Origin: Enterocola sp045611845
Lineage (GTDB): Bacteria > Bacteroidota > Bacteroidia > Bacteroidales > Paludibacteraceae
Length of the DNA stretch: 64,000 bases
Assembly: GCA_045611845.1 (NCBI GenBank)
Contig: JAZKXZ010000025.1
Coordinates: 350,577-414,576, forward strand
Reading direction: 5' to 3'
Shown: piece by piece, positions 44,601 through 53,275 of the stretch
Numbering within the stretch: position 1 is the stretch's first letter
Layout of the letters: every line of letters starts with the position of its first letter
The notes under the pieces: model-generated
Told to the model about the DNA's origin: nothing
Databases searched by the model: none
The model's input: the letters and a program-made list of their open reading frames with translations, nothing else
Program-made: the position numbers and the translations under genes

Positions 44601-44751
44601 TACTGGCGCAGGTGCAGAAAGCCGTGTATCACTTGGTCTATCGGTATTTGCTGGTATGTTGATGTCAACTATTGTGGGTACATTCTTTATTCCAAACTTC
44701 TATCAGTTCTGGCAAAAGATTCAAGAAAAATTCTTTGAGAAGAAAAAATAA
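41626..44751 (+). CDS. RND multidrug efflux permease (HAE-1/AcrB-type)
   Basis: 1041 aa with twelve membrane segments. It opens with FFINRPIFAFVISLLIILAG, followed by the porter-domain signature LPISLYPDITPPTVSVTAYYPGANAE and TDIDMATVLVQNRV. The proton-relay motif GIVVDDAILVVENTARHMEE carries the paired aspartates in TM4. The second half has IGMVLMIALSAKNAILIVEFA. A proton-driven drug exporter in the inner membrane. The stop overlaps the queA start by one base (TAATG). Confidence 0.95.
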   Translation: MSKFFINRPIFAFVISLLIILAGGITLTSLPISLYPDITPPTVSVTAYYPGANAEVIAETVAAPIEDKVNGVENMLYMNSTSSSAGVYTLTVTFEVGTDIDMATVLVQNRVNQATSSLPSEVTRLGVTTEKKSSSILMMIGLTSDNPDLYNNTYLTNYASLNIVDELKRIEGVGAVSTFGADVYSMRMWLDPEVLRMRNLTPSDVISAIQEQNVQVSAGKVGEMPTANNEPFQYTLNVQGRLTSIEEFGNIIVRAGDRGNILRLKDVAKIELGSKTYTIDSKINHQPATSICIYQLPGANSIKVASDVNAKVAEITKNLPEGVKAEVVLDTTKFIEVSIEEVYHTLFEAFVLVIIVILLFLQDFRSTLIPAITIPVSLIGTFAVMGVMGFSINTLTLFGLILAIGIVVDDAILVVENTARHMEESGLSPYEATIKAMEEITGPIIGTVLVLLAVFVPTAFMGGITGEMYKQFAITIAVSTAFSGLNALTLSPALCSLILKPKEPGKESKFFVYKYFNKIFDKLHIGYSKVLEVFLRKSTAILATFCVILALVAFGFKKLPTAFIPTEDQGYFMVQCELLPGASLVETMQVMDKAGAILDKIPGVKAHVSISGNSVAEQAQISSKATMFVILDDWSLREEPEKSHLAIIQKFNAMASQTIENASLYAFPMPAIQGLGTSGGFELYVQDKSNQGVLELQSMAEELAATANTNEGLSAVRSSFKATVPQYYLNIDRDKVKLHNLSIGSVFNTLSAYLGSSYANDFVLFGKVYQVRLQAEAKDRATIDDLMKLSVRNSEGKMVPFGAFVTVEQQLGTEVIARYNMYKAAYMSGNPATGYSSGQAQETFAKVAEESLGSNFGFEWTSMAFQEQMAGDSTVMIFALAIIVVLMVLAAQYESVTSPLAVIMAVPVALLGIIIACVIAGRSNDIYTQIGMVLMIALSAKNAILIVEFARDYRKEGKSIYDSSLEAGKVRLRPILMTSFAFILGVLPLVTATGAGAESRVSLGLSVFAGMLMSTIVGTFFIPNFYQFWQKIQEKFFEKKK

Positions 44752-45950
44752 TGAGCGTAAAGCAAATAAATATATCAGATTATAATTATGAATTGCCCGA
44801 CGAGAGGATTGCAAAATTTCCTCTTGAAAAACGTGATTCATCAAAACTCTTAACATATACCTCTGGCGCGGTGAGCACAAACACTTTTAGCTCACTGCCA
44901 GAGATACTTCCTGCTGGTTCATGCCTAGTATTCAACAACACTAGAGTGATACAAGCTCGCTTAGAGTTTTTTAAAACCACAGGTAGTAGGATAGAAATAT
45001 TTTGCTTAGAACCACATATGCCAGCTGCCTACGAACAATCTTTTTCTAGCACAGAATCTTGTGTTTGGAAGTGTATGGTGGGCAACTTAAAGAAATGGAA
45101 AGGTGAGGTGCTGTGCAAGCAGGTGCTTGTGGGTGAGGAGCAATTGGTATTACAGGCAGAACGTCTAGAAACCTCTGGCAATACGTCATTTATTAAGTTT
45201 TCTTGGAATACAGGTTGTTCTTTCTCAGAGATATTAGATGCTCTTGGCGAACTTCCTATTCCTCCATATTTGAATAGAAAAACTCAAGAGAGTGACAAAA
45301 CCACTTATCAAACCGTTTATTCAAAGATTAAAGGTTCTGTGGCTGCGCCAACAGCAGGCTTGCACTTTACTCCAGAGGTGATTTCTGCTCTGCACGGCAA
45401 GGGTATGAAAACCATGGAACTTACTCTGCACGTGGGTGCTGGCACTTTCCAACCTGTAAAAGCAGAGGAGATAGGTGGTCATGCAATGCACGCAGAAAAA
45501 ATAGAGGTATCTAGAGAGTTTATAGAGAATTTGATTGAAAATCTTGGCAATATTGTTGCCGTTGGTACTACCTCTGTGAGAACTCTAGAGAGTCTTTATT
45601 ATCTGGGAGTGCAACTACATAGTGGTGATACTAAGCTACTTGTAAACCAATGGGAACCATACGAGAATGCACCAAAACTTTCTGCAAAAGAATCTTTGGA
45701 GGCAATATTAAATTATATGGAGCAGAGTGGGTCTAATATTTTGTATGCTACCACACAAATTATGATTGTGCCAGGATATAAGTTTAATATTGTAAATATT
45801 CTTATTACAAACTTCCACCAACCAAAGAGCACACTTTTGCTTCTTCTTGCAGCATTTGTGGGTGAGAAATGGAGGGAACTTTATAAATACGCATTAGAAA
45901 ACGATTATAGATTTTTGAGTTACGGAGACTCATCAGTATTAATGCCATGA
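44751..45950 (+). CDS. queA: S-adenosylmethionine:tRNA ribosyltransferase-isomerase
   Basis: Queuosine biosynthesis: transfers and rearranges the ribose of S-adenosylmethionine onto preQ1-tRNA to give epoxyqueuosine. 399 aa, with YELPDERIAKFPLEKRDSSKLL, LPAGSCLVFNNTRVIQAR, DALGELPIPPYLNR, VAAPTAGLHFTPEV, LTLHVGAGTFQPVKAE and LITNFHQPKSTLLLLLAAF, all typical of QueA. Directly abuts the RND pump and overlaps the next gene by 4 bases. Confidence 0.96.
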   Translation: MSVKQINISDYNYELPDERIAKFPLEKRDSSKLLTYTSGAVSTNTFSSLPEILPAGSCLVFNNTRVIQARLEFFKTTGSRIEIFCLEPHMPAAYEQSFSSTESCVWKCMVGNLKKWKGEVLCKQVLVGEEQLVLQAERLETSGNTSFIKFSWNTGCSFSEILDALGELPIPPYLNRKTQESDKTTYQTVYSKIKGSVAAPTAGLHFTPEVISALHGKGMKTMELTLHVGAGTFQPVKAEEIGGHAMHAEKIEVSREFIENLIENLGNIVAVGTTSVRTLESLYYLGVQLHSGDTKLLVNQWEPYENAPKLSAKESLEAILNYMEQSGSNILYATTQIMIVPGYKFNIVNILITNFHQPKSTLLLLLAAFVGEKWRELYKYALENDYRFLSYGDSSVLMP

Positions 45951-47053
45951 AAAAATTATTAGTTTTATTATCAGTATTTATGCCTATTGCCTTGTTGGCA
46001 AGCACATTTAAAGGAAAAGTAGTTGACACAAAAGCCTTTACTTCAGTTAATGTGCAAAAATTAAACACCGAAGGTTCGTTCGACTTTGTTACCACAGTGG
46101 TAATTACTCCAGAAGGTGATTTCGCTTTTACCGATGATGTGAAAAAGGCTGAGGTTTATACTTTAGCATTTGCCACAGCAGGTAGTCAAACTCCTGTTCA
46201 TCAACTTGTAATGCTTCCAAATGAAAACATTAGTGTGGTGTTTGGTATAGAATATGGAGTGTTTGCTATGAAAGAGGTGGAAGGCTCTGAAAACATGAAA
46301 CTAATTCAGCAATACCAAAACGAGTATCACAAACTTTCAATGTTTGCAGGTGAAATGGAAAAGAAATTTTCTGAGGCAGAAACACCTGCTGCGCAACAAG
46401 CCATTCAACAAGAGTTTTATAATGCTATGACTGCCAATCAAGCAAAAACCAAAGCTCTTTTATCTGCGAATACACATTTGTTGGCGTCAGCTTTGGTTGG
46501 TTACACAGAGTATTCAAATTCTGTTGTAGAGGCAAAATCAGGTATTCTTAAAAAGATTTATGACAAACAAAAAACTTTATACCCAGACAACTTTATAGTA
46601 AAAGAAATAGGTAAACTAGTAGAAAATCCTATTGAAGTAGGGAAGAAGGCTCCAAATATAGAGCTACCTGGTGTGGATGGCAATATTATTAGATTGTCTT
46701 CGCTTAGAGGTAAGGTGGTACTTATAGATTTTTGGGCTTCTTGGTGCCGCCCATGTAGAATGGAAAATCCAAATGTGGTGAAAGCCTACAACGAGTTTAA
46801 AGACAAAGGATTTACTGTGTATAGCGTGTCGCTGGATGCAAATGCTTCTTCTTGGCAAAGTGCTATTGAGGCAGACGGTCTTGTGTGGCCATATCATGTA
46901 AGTTCGCTAAAACAATGGAATTGTCCTGTGGCAAAAGAGTATAGAGTGCGTGGCATTCCATATTCTGTTCTTATAGATAAGGATGGTAAAATCCTAGCGT
47001 TATCGCTTCGTGGAGAGGAACTTATAAATAAACTTTCAGAACTTTTGAAATAA
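45947..47053 (+). CDS. TlpA-like thioredoxin-fold protein, exported
   Basis: 368 aa. Signal peptide MKKLLVLLSVFMPIALLAS. The N-terminal part (about 20-215) resembles DUF4369-type beta and helical regions. The C-terminal thioredoxin domain has WASWCRPCRMENPNVVKAY with redox-active CRPC at about 265, and a cis-proline region RGIPYSVLID. A periplasmic thiol reductase/oxidase of the ResA/TlpA type, probably for redox of exported proteins. Its start overlaps the queA stop. Confidence 0.88.
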   Translation: MKKLLVLLSVFMPIALLASTFKGKVVDTKAFTSVNVQKLNTEGSFDFVTTVVITPEGDFAFTDDVKKAEVYTLAFATAGSQTPVHQLVMLPNENISVVFGIEYGVFAMKEVEGSENMKLIQQYQNEYHKLSMFAGEMEKKFSEAETPAAQQAIQQEFYNAMTANQAKTKALLSANTHLLASALVGYTEYSNSVVEAKSGILKKIYDKQKTLYPDNFIVKEIGKLVENPIEVGKKAPNIELPGVDGNIIRLSSLRGKVVLIDFWASWCRPCRMENPNVVKAYNEFKDKGFTVYSVSLDANASSWQSAIEADGLVWPYHVSSLKQWNCPVAKEYRVRGIPYSVLIDKDGKILALSLRGEELINKLSELLK

Positions 47054-47088
47054 ATCAAATAATTATACAAATAGTAAATATAAAGAAA

Positions 47089-48135
47089 ATGAAATTTATT
47101 AAAACATCATTAGTATTAGTTATTTTGTTATTCCCATTTTTTAATATCATAGCGGATAACAATCAAACTATTGAGATTACAGAGTCTTTAAAAAATATTT
47201 TAAAAGAATATGATACAGTTGTTCCATTAGACAATGGTTATATTAGAGTAAGTAAAGGACAAAAACAAGGTTTATTAGATTCAAATGGTAAAGAAATAAT
47301 TGGACTGAAATACAATCATATTGGAAATTTCTCAAATGGATTAGCTTTGGTTAATAAAGATTTACAATACGGCTATATAAGCTTATTGGGAGAAGAAGTT
47401 ATTCCATGTGCATACGAGTATGCGGCTGATTTTAAAGAAGAACTAGCATTAGTATATGATGGAGAGGACTTACGTTACATCAATGCAGATGGAGATGTAG
47501 TATTCACATGTAAATATGATGATTCAAAAAGTTTTTCATGTGGATTAGCGCGAGTTAAACATCAGGGACTTAATGGATATGTAAATAAAAAAGGAGAATT
47601 AGTAATACCTTTAAATTATGAATGGGCTAGCGATTTTAAAGAGAATTTGGCTATTGTCTACAAGAATAAAGAATTTATGATTATAAATAACCTAGGTGAA
47701 ATTATAAAAACTTTAAGCTATGAAGATGTAGCAGATTTCTCTAATGGACTTGCTAGAGTTAAAAAAGATGGAAAATATGGGTATATAAATACAAATGGTG
47801 AAGAAGTAATACCATGTCAATATAGCTCGGCAGAATCATTCGTTGATGGTGTGGCTGTTATTAAAAAGGATAAAAAATGTGGATTAATTAACACCAATGG
47901 AGAAATACTATTTCTAGGAGATTTTAATGTAATAAAAGAAATTGGCAATGGAATGGCTGTTGTTGTTAATGGTTTTTATCATGGTTTTATAAACCTAAAA
48001 GGTGACGTTGTTATTCCTTGCAAATATCCTATAGCAGGAGGATTTTGTAAAGCTGGTGTTGCTATGGTTGTTGATGAAAATTTCAATGGTGGACTAGTTG
48101 ATAAAAATGGTAATGAAACATTTTTGCAACGTTAG
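47089..48135 (+). CDS. WG-repeat protein, exported
   Basis: 348 aa. Signal peptide, then about seven WG-type repeats of roughly 40 residues with the pattern G-Y-I-N-x-x-G-E-x-V-I-P-C-x-Y-x-x-A-x-x-F-x-x-G-x-A-x-V (for example KYGYINTNGEEVIPCQYSSA). Often called KWG Leptospira repeats. Probably periplasmic or surface-associated; function unknown. It lies 35 bases after the thioredoxin gene and has no clear promoter of its own. Confidence 0.85.
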   Translation: MKFIKTSLVLVILLFPFFNIIADNNQTIEITESLKNILKEYDTVVPLDNGYIRVSKGQKQGLLDSNGKEIIGLKYNHIGNFSNGLALVNKDLQYGYISLLGEEVIPCAYEYAADFKEELALVYDGEDLRYINADGDVVFTCKYDDSKSFSCGLARVKHQGLNGYVNKKGELVIPLNYEWASDFKENLAIVYKNKEFMIINNLGEIIKTLSYEDVADFSNGLARVKKDGKYGYINTNGEEVIPCQYSSAESFVDGVAVIKKDKKCGLINTNGEILFLGDFNVIKEIGNGMAVVVNGFYHGFINLKGDVVIPCKYPIAGGFCKAGVAMVVDENFNGGLVDKNGNETFLQR

Positions 48136-48196
48136 TGATTAGCTAATGCTAATAGGATTTATTTATCTTGTTAGTAGAGAGAAAAAAGGAAGTTAA

Positions 48197-48232
48197 AAAT
48201 AATCCCGTAAGTTGGTACTTACGGGATTATTT
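48197..48232. terminator. bidirectional terminator
   Basis: 15-bp perfect stem (48197-48211 with 48218-48232), 6-base loop, A and T flanks on both sides. It separates the convergent WG-repeat and radA genes and abuts the radA stop. Confidence 0.85.
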
Positions 48233-49589
48233 ATGTAAACAAGATTTTAAATGCTTCTTCTGTTTTTTTGACTGGGAGAAGTTTAATTTTGTAGTTTTTC
48301 TTTGTTAGACCTTGGTAGTTGTGCTCTGGGAGGATGATTTGCTCGAAACCTAATTTTTCTGCTTCGGCAATGCGTTGCTCAATGCGGTTTACAGGGCGTA
48401 TTTCGCCAGAAAGACCCACTTCGCCTGCCAGGCAAATGCCTTTGGGTATTTCAAGGTCGAGGTTTGAAGAAAGTATAGCAGAGATTACTGCAAGGTCTAT
48501 AGCAGGGTCGTTTATCTTCAAGCCTCCTGCTATGTTTAAGAATACGTCTTTTTGAGCTAGTTTGAAGCCTGCGCGTTTTTCAAGCACGGCAAGTAGCATA
48601 TTTAGGCGACGTAGGTCGAAACCTGTGGCAGAACGCTGAGGTGTGCCGTATGCAGCAGTGCTTGCAAGTGCTTGCACTTCTATTAAGAATGGTCTTACGC
48701 CCTCTATAGCAGATGCAATGGCTATGCCGCTCATACCCTCGCTGTTTTGTGTAAGCAGTAGTTCAGAAGGGTTGCTCACTTCTCTTAAGCCCTCTTGACG
48801 CATTTCAAAAATACCCATTTCGCTAGTGTTACCAAAACGGTTTTTAATAGCGCGAAGTATTCTATATAGATAATGTTGGTCGCCTTCAAATTGCAGAACT
48901 GTATCTACTATATGTTCAAGGATTTTTGGCCCAGCAATATTGCCGTCTTTTGTAATGTGTCCTACTAGGAAAATAGGTGTGTTTGTTTGTTTTGCATAGC
49001 GGAGTAGGGAAGCTGTGCATTCACGCACTTGTACAAGGCTTCCTGCCGATGAATCTATGCTTTCTAAATGAATAGTTTGTATAGAGTCTATCACCAAAAT
49101 ATCTGGGTTGATATCTTTGGCTTGATGATAAATTTGTTCAAGTGAAGTTTCACTAAGAATGTAGCATTCGTTGTTTTGAATACCTATTCTGTCGGCTCTA
49201 AGTTTAAGCTGACGAGTGCTTTCCTCGCCAGAAACATAAAGCACCTTGTTGTTTTTAAGTGAAAGTACTGTTTGAAGCAGTAAAGTTGATTTGCCTATTC
49301 CCGGCTCACCACCAATAAGCACAAGCGAACCAGAAACTAGTCCGCCGCCAAGCACGCGGTTAAACTCATTGTTGCCAAGGTCTATGCGAATTTCTTCTTC
49401 GGTGCTAATTTCGTGAATTGAAACGGCAGATTTGTTTTCGCTTTGAATAAAAGGTGTAGGAGATTTTTTGCTTACCTTTACTTCTAATTCCTCCTCGCAA
49501 GAGTCCCATGCACCACATGCAGTGCAACGGCCAAACCATTTACCCGATTTGTGACCGCATTCTTTGCAGCTGTATGTTACCTTTGCCAT
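48231..49589 (-). CDS. radA: DNA repair protein RadA
   Basis: 452 aa. An N-terminal zinc finger with two CxxC pairs (CKECGHKSGKWFGRCTACG) precedes a RecA-like ATPase with Walker A GGEPGIGKSTLL, the RadA-specific KNRFG motif (RAIKNRFGNTSEMGIFEM), and a Lon-protease-like C-terminal domain (SATGFDLRRLNMLLAVLEKR, ICLAGEVGLSGEIRPV). It extends recombination intermediates by branch migration. The start at 49589 leaves the zinc finger complete. 210 bases with two inverted-repeat elements separate it from panD upstream. Confidence 0.95.
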   Translation of the reverse strand: MAKVTYSCKECGHKSGKWFGRCTACGAWDSCEEELEVKVSKKSPTPFIQSENKSAVSIHEISTEEEIRIDLGNNEFNRVLGGGLVSGSLVLIGGEPGIGKSTLLLQTVLSLKNNKVLYVSGEESTRQLKLRADRIGIQNNECYILSETSLEQIYHQAKDINPDILVIDSIQTIHLESIDSSAGSLVQVRECTASLLRYAKQTNTPIFLVGHITKDGNIAGPKILEHIVDTVLQFEGDQHYLYRILRAIKNRFGNTSEMGIFEMRQEGLREVSNPSELLLTQNSEGMSGIAIASAIEGVRPFLIEVQALASTAAYGTPQRSATGFDLRRLNMLLAVLEKRAGFKLAQKDVFLNIAGGLKINDPAIDLAVISAILSSNLDLEIPKGICLAGEVGLSGEIRPVNRIEQRIAEAEKLGFEQIILPEHNYQGLTKKNYKIKLLPVKKTEEAFKILFT

Positions 49590-49619
49590 AGTTTTAAAAT
49601 CAAAAGTTGTATGCGATGA

Positions 49620-49695
49620 TTAAAGTTGGGAACTAAGATTTTGGATTATTTCCGCAGGTCTTTTTTTAATCCAAAATCTTAGTTTCAAACTTTAA
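49620..49695. repeat. inverted-repeat element A
   Basis: 29-bp arms (49620-49648 and 49667-49695) differing only at three positions in the outer part; the inner 18 bp are perfect. The core between the arms contains CCGCAGG followed by a run of Ts; read on the minus strand it is A-run, GACCTGCGGAAA. The outer ends carry ATTAAAGTT, as in element C. Confidence 0.85.
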
Positions 49696-49705
49696 TATTG
49701 GTTAG

Positions 49706-49785
49706 TTAGAAGTGAGGGGTTAAGTCTTAGAAGTTGAAAAAGACGCCTGCGGCAAAACTTCTAATCCATAACCCCTCACTTCTAA
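49706..49785. repeat. inverted-repeat element B
   Basis: Outer arms of 17 bp (49706-49722 with 49769-49785) and inner arms of 8 bp (TAGAAGTT/AACTTCTA) enclose the core GAAAAAGACGCCTGCGGCAAA-like segment at about 49736-49755. Same design as elements A and C with different arm sequence. Confidence 0.85.
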
Positions 49786-49799
49786 TCTCTAATTTTCAA

Positions 49800-50150
49800 T
49801 TATTTAAGTAAGTTTGTTGTTGAATCTGGATGAACAATTTTTGGTTTGAAAGTTTTGGCTTCCTCCAAATCCATGTAAGCGTAAGCTGTGATGATAAGAA
49901 TATCCCCTGGTTGCACTTTACGTGCAGCAGCACCATTGGTACAAATAATACCAGAGCCTCTTTCACCCTTGATTACGTATGTTTCAAAGCGTTCGCCGTT
50001 GTTGTTGTTTACCACAGCCACTTTTTCGTTCTCAATTATACCTGCAGCATCCATAAGGTCTTCGTCGATGGTAATGCTACCAATATAGTTAAGATTTGCG
50101 TCGGTTACGCTTACTCTGTGAATCTTAGATTTAAGAATTTCTATCATCAT
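49800..50150 (-). CDS. panD: aspartate 1-decarboxylase
   Basis: 116-aa proenzyme that makes beta-alanine for pantothenate. It cleaves itself between Gly24 and Ser25 (YIGSITID) to form the pyruvoyl group. The family motifs KSKIHRVSVTDANLNY and NGAAARKVQPGDILIITAYA are present. It starts 4 bases after the panC stop on the same strand, a pantothenate operon. Confidence 0.96.
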   Translation of the reverse strand: MMIEILKSKIHRVSVTDANLNYIGSITIDEDLMDAAGIIENEKVAVVNNNNGERFETYVIKGERGSGIICTNGAAARKVQPGDILIITAYAYMDLEEAKTFKPKIVHPDSTTNLLK

Positions 50151-50153
50151 ATC

Positions 50154-50987
50154 TTAGTAGTGTATATTATCTATTAATCTTATTTTGCCACAATAAACAG
50201 CAATGCAACCCACAATGTAATCACTTTCTTCCCAAGAAGAAACGCTTTGAAGACTGTTGCCATCTACTATATCGTAATAATCCATTCTGAAGACTTCGTC
50301 TGTTTTAAATTGGTCGATAACCCAATTTTTTACTTCGTCCACAGACATTTCTTTTGCAAAGTTAACACTTTTACTCAAAACTTGTGAAATTAAAGCCGCT
50401 TTTTTACGTTCTTCGGCAGATAAAAGTTCATTTCTACTGCTACGAGCAAGACCACTTTCTTCACGAATGATAGGGCAAGCAATAATTTCCACAGGTAGAT
50501 TTAGTTGGCGAACCATATCTCTAATTATTGCCACTTGTTGGAAGTCTTTTTCGCCAAAATATGAGCGAGTAGGCTCTACAGCGTCGAAAAGTTTGCTCAC
50601 AATTTGTGCCACGCCATTGAAGTGACCTGGGCGATATTTGCCTTCCATTACAGTTTCGATGCTACCAAAGTTGAACACGCGAGTATCTTCTTCTGGATAC
50701 ATTTCTTCTACCCCAGGCATAAACACAATGTCGCAACCTGCAGCTTCAAGAAGTTTTTTGTCTGCTTCTTCGGTGCGAGGGTAGCGTTCTAAGTCTGCTT
50801 TATCGTTGAATTGTGTAGGGTTTACAAAAACACTCACCACACAAACATCATTTTCTTTCACACAGCGTTCTACAAGAGAAATGTGACCACTGTGAAGTGC
50901 TCCCATTGTAGGTACAAAACCAATATTTTTAGAATTGTACTTTGCTAACTCTTGTTTTAAGTCTTTTATAGTTTCTACTACTATCAT
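50154..50987 (-). CDS. panC: pantothenate synthetase
   Basis: 277 aa. Joins pantoate and beta-alanine with ATP. The HIGH-type motif is in PTMGALHSGH at about 27-36; FVNPTQFND, YFGEKDFQQV and ARSSRNELLS are also family signatures. First gene of the panC-panD operon, divergent from the GT5-like gene. Confidence 0.96.
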   Translation of the reverse strand: MIVVETIKDLKQELAKYNSKNIGFVPTMGALHSGHISLVERCVKENDVCVVSVFVNPTQFNDKADLERYPRTEEADKKLLEAAGCDIVFMPGVEEMYPEEDTRVFNFGSIETVMEGKYRPGHFNGVAQIVSKLFDAVEPTRSYFGEKDFQQVAIIRDMVRQLNLPVEIIACPIIREESGLARSSRNELLSAEERKKAALISQVLSKSVNFAKEMSVDEVKNWVIDQFKTDEVFRMDYYDIVDGNSLQSVSSWEESDYIVGCIAVYCGKIRLIDNIHY

Positions 50988-51094
50988 AGTTTGGTTTATT
51001 TTTAGGGCACAAAATTAGATAAAATTACCATTGTACCAAAGCATTAGATAAAAATTTATATCTAAATAATTGTAAATTTAAGGATTTTTTTTTA

Positions 51095-51102
51095 TATCTT
51101 TG
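51095..51102 (+). promoter_or_regulatory. -7 box of GT5-like gene
   Basis: TATCTTTG. It overlaps the earliest in-frame ATG (51100), so the start must be the ATG at 51127. Confidence 0.65.
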
Positions 51103-51126
51103 CAAAGTAATTGTTTTTTTATTATT

Positions 51127-51936
51127 ATGGCAGTAAAAGTTTTATACATAACACAAGAAATTTTCCCTTATTTACCAGAGTCTGAAATCGCAAATAAGAG
51201 CCGTCAGTTGCCCCAAGCAATTCAAGAATTGGGTAGGGAAATACGCACTTTTATGCCTAAATATGGTTGTGTAAACGAAAGAAGAAATCAATTACACGAA
51301 GTTATTCGTCTTTCAGGTATGAACCTTATAATTGATGACACAGACCATCAATTGATTATTAAAGTGGCTTCTATTCCTGCTGCACGTATTCAAGTTTATT
51401 TTATTGACAACGAAGAATTCTTCAAACGTCGTTTTGTGGTGAAAGACGAAGAAGGAAAAGACTTTGCAGACAACGACGAAAGAGCAATCTTCTTTGCACG
51501 TGGCGTATTAGAAACAGTTAAGAAACTACGTTGGACTCCAGATATTATTCACTGCCATGGTTGGATGTCGGCTATTGTGCCAGTAATGGTTAAAACAGCA
51601 TATCACGACGACCCATTCTTTGAAAATTCTAAGGTAGTCTATTCTTTATACAATGATGAGTTTACTACTCCAATGTCAGACAGATTGAATGAGAAAATCT
51701 TAATGAACGGCATCGACCTTGCAGATGTGTCTGCAGTAGCAGGTAATGCAAATTATGAGACTCTATCAAAACTTGCTATGCAATATTCTGATGGTATCAT
51801 TCAGGCGTCTGAAAATGTGAACGCAAATTTGTTGGAAGATATTAAAAATTCTCAAAAATTGTTCCTTCCTTACGTTTCTGAAGAAAATTATGTAACTTCG
51901 TACAACGAATTTTACGACAAAGTATTAGAAAAATAA
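51127..51936 (+). CDS. short GT5 glycogen/starch synthase-like protein
   Basis: 269 aa from the ATG chosen after the promoter. The sequence is the N-terminal Rossmann domain of GT5 glycogen synthases: KVLYITQEIFPYLPESEIA, LPQAIQELGREIRTFMPKYG, DIIHCHGWMSAIVPV. The C-terminal GT-B domain is absent. This short form is common in Bacteroidota and not a local truncation, because the operon continues normally. Whether it has catalytic activity is doubtful. The next gene follows after 7 bases. Confidence 0.85.
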   Translation: MAVKVLYITQEIFPYLPESEIANKSRQLPQAIQELGREIRTFMPKYGCVNERRNQLHEVIRLSGMNLIIDDTDHQLIIKVASIPAARIQVYFIDNEEFFKRRFVVKDEEGKDFADNDERAIFFARGVLETVKKLRWTPDIIHCHGWMSAIVPVMVKTAYHDDPFFENSKVVYSLYNDEFTTPMSDRLNEKILMNGIDLADVSAVAGNANYETLSKLAMQYSDGIIQASENVNANLLEDIKNSQKLFLPYVSEENYVTSYNEFYDKVLEK

Positions 51937-51943
51937 GTTACAG

Positions 51944-53275
51944 ATGAAAAATTGGACTGGAATAATATTATTCCTTGCTTCTTTAATATTTGCCGCTTGC
52001 GAGGCAAATGAAATAGGTACTGAAATCCAACCAACCGAAGATAAATTGTCAGTCAAAACAGATTCTTTTTCTGTTTCGGCTACCACTGCGTTTATAAAAG
52101 ACAGATATTCTGAATCTGATAAATTACTATTGGGTAATTATGAAGATCCTATTTATGGTACTGCCAGATTAGACTTTCTTGCAGAGTTTAGATATTTGAA
52201 TGCAGATTATCCTTCTACAGCCAAGGCTACTTCTGTGCAAGTGGTGCTTTATTACAAAACCTTCTTTGGCGACTCCACTGCAGTGCAAGAAGCTACTGTT
52301 TATCAACTTAGCAAACCTCTAGAATTTGAAACCAACTATACTACAAATATAAGTGTAGAAGAATACTGCGACAAGTCGGTAGTATTAGGTAAAAAGGTAT
52401 ATGTGGCATACGACCCTACTGTGCCAGATTCTATTCTAGAAGAAGACGATTATTGTAATACAGTAAGAATAGACCTACCTCTTTCAATTGGTGAAAAACT
52501 TATCTCAGACAGAAGTATAACACAAAGTCAAGAAAATTTCTTAAATCTGCTTAAGGGTGTTTACGTTACAAATGAATTCACTGGTCAAGTGGTATTAAAT
52601 GTAGACTCTGTAAACTTGGAAGTGGCATACGATTATGTGCCAAAAGTTACTAAACCAGACTCTATAGTAAACAAGGTGAGAGTTTATCCAGTAAACAAAG
52701 AAACTACAAGTGTACTTAGAATTTCTAATGTTAAAGCTCCAGATTTAGAAACAATACCAGATAGTTTGGTGTATATGTCTTCTTATATAGGTATGGTGCC
52801 TAAACTGCAACTTCCAATTGAGCGTATCAGAGAAAGACTAGGTTACGAAGAAGGTGATATTATTAGCATAAACAATATGTCTCTTATAGTGGAAGAAGCT
52901 CTTTGTGCCGATAGTTCACTTACAGAATTGGATATGCCTCCGTTTGTAATCTTAATACGCGAAGCCGATACAGAGAAGTTCTTTACTCAAAGTTTGTATC
53001 CAGCCGAAGGCATTACAAGTGTGCTTGGTGTGTACGAAAGTGATATCAGAGCATATAGATTTAATAATCTAGCAGATTATCTACATAGCATTCTACTAAA
53101 TGGAGATTCTGAAGAAGAAGTGAATCCGTTCTATATACTACCAGTAACAGGTGCTACCGATATTCTTGGTACCGATGCTGTTATTCGTCATCAATTTCGT
53201 CCTTCTGGTGTGAGACTCCGTAGTGGTAGTAATGATTCGAATATGAGGTTGAGTGTTACTTATACAAAACTATAA
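51944..53275 (+). CDS. DUF4270 lipoprotein
   Basis: 443 aa with lipoprotein signal ending FAAC (Cys19). The DUF4270 pattern is clear: GTEIQPTEDKLSVKTDSFSV, LLGNYEDPIYGTARLDFLAEF, then many beta strands. Exported, function unknown; in Bacteroidota it often follows the GT5-like gene as here. Its end overlaps the convergent YigZ gene by 20 bases, which is compact but not unusual. Confidence 0.88.
   Translation: MKNWTGIILFLASLIFAACEANEIGTEIQPTEDKLSVKTDSFSVSATTAFIKDRYSESDKLLLGNYEDPIYGTARLDFLAEFRYLNADYPSTAKATSVQVVLYYKTFFGDSTAVQEATVYQLSKPLEFETNYTTNISVEEYCDKSVVLGKKVYVAYDPTVPDSILEEDDYCNTVRIDLPLSIGEKLISDRSITQSQENFLNLLKGVYVTNEFTGQVVLNVDSVNLEVAYDYVPKVTKPDSIVNKVRVYPVNKETTSVLRISNVKAPDLETIPDSLVYMSSYIGMVPKLQLPIERIRERLGYEEGDIISINNMSLIVEEALCADSSLTELDMPPFVILIREADTEKFFTQSLYPAEGITSVLGVYESDIRAYRFNNLADYLHSILLNGDSEEEVNPFYILPVTGATDILGTDAVIRHQFRPSGVRLRSGSNDSNMRLSVTYTKL

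Noticed and set aside
51127..51936. GT5-like gene as a truncated pseudogene
   Set aside because: Good promoter, intact frame and close spacing to the next gene; the short N-terminal form is usual in this phylum.
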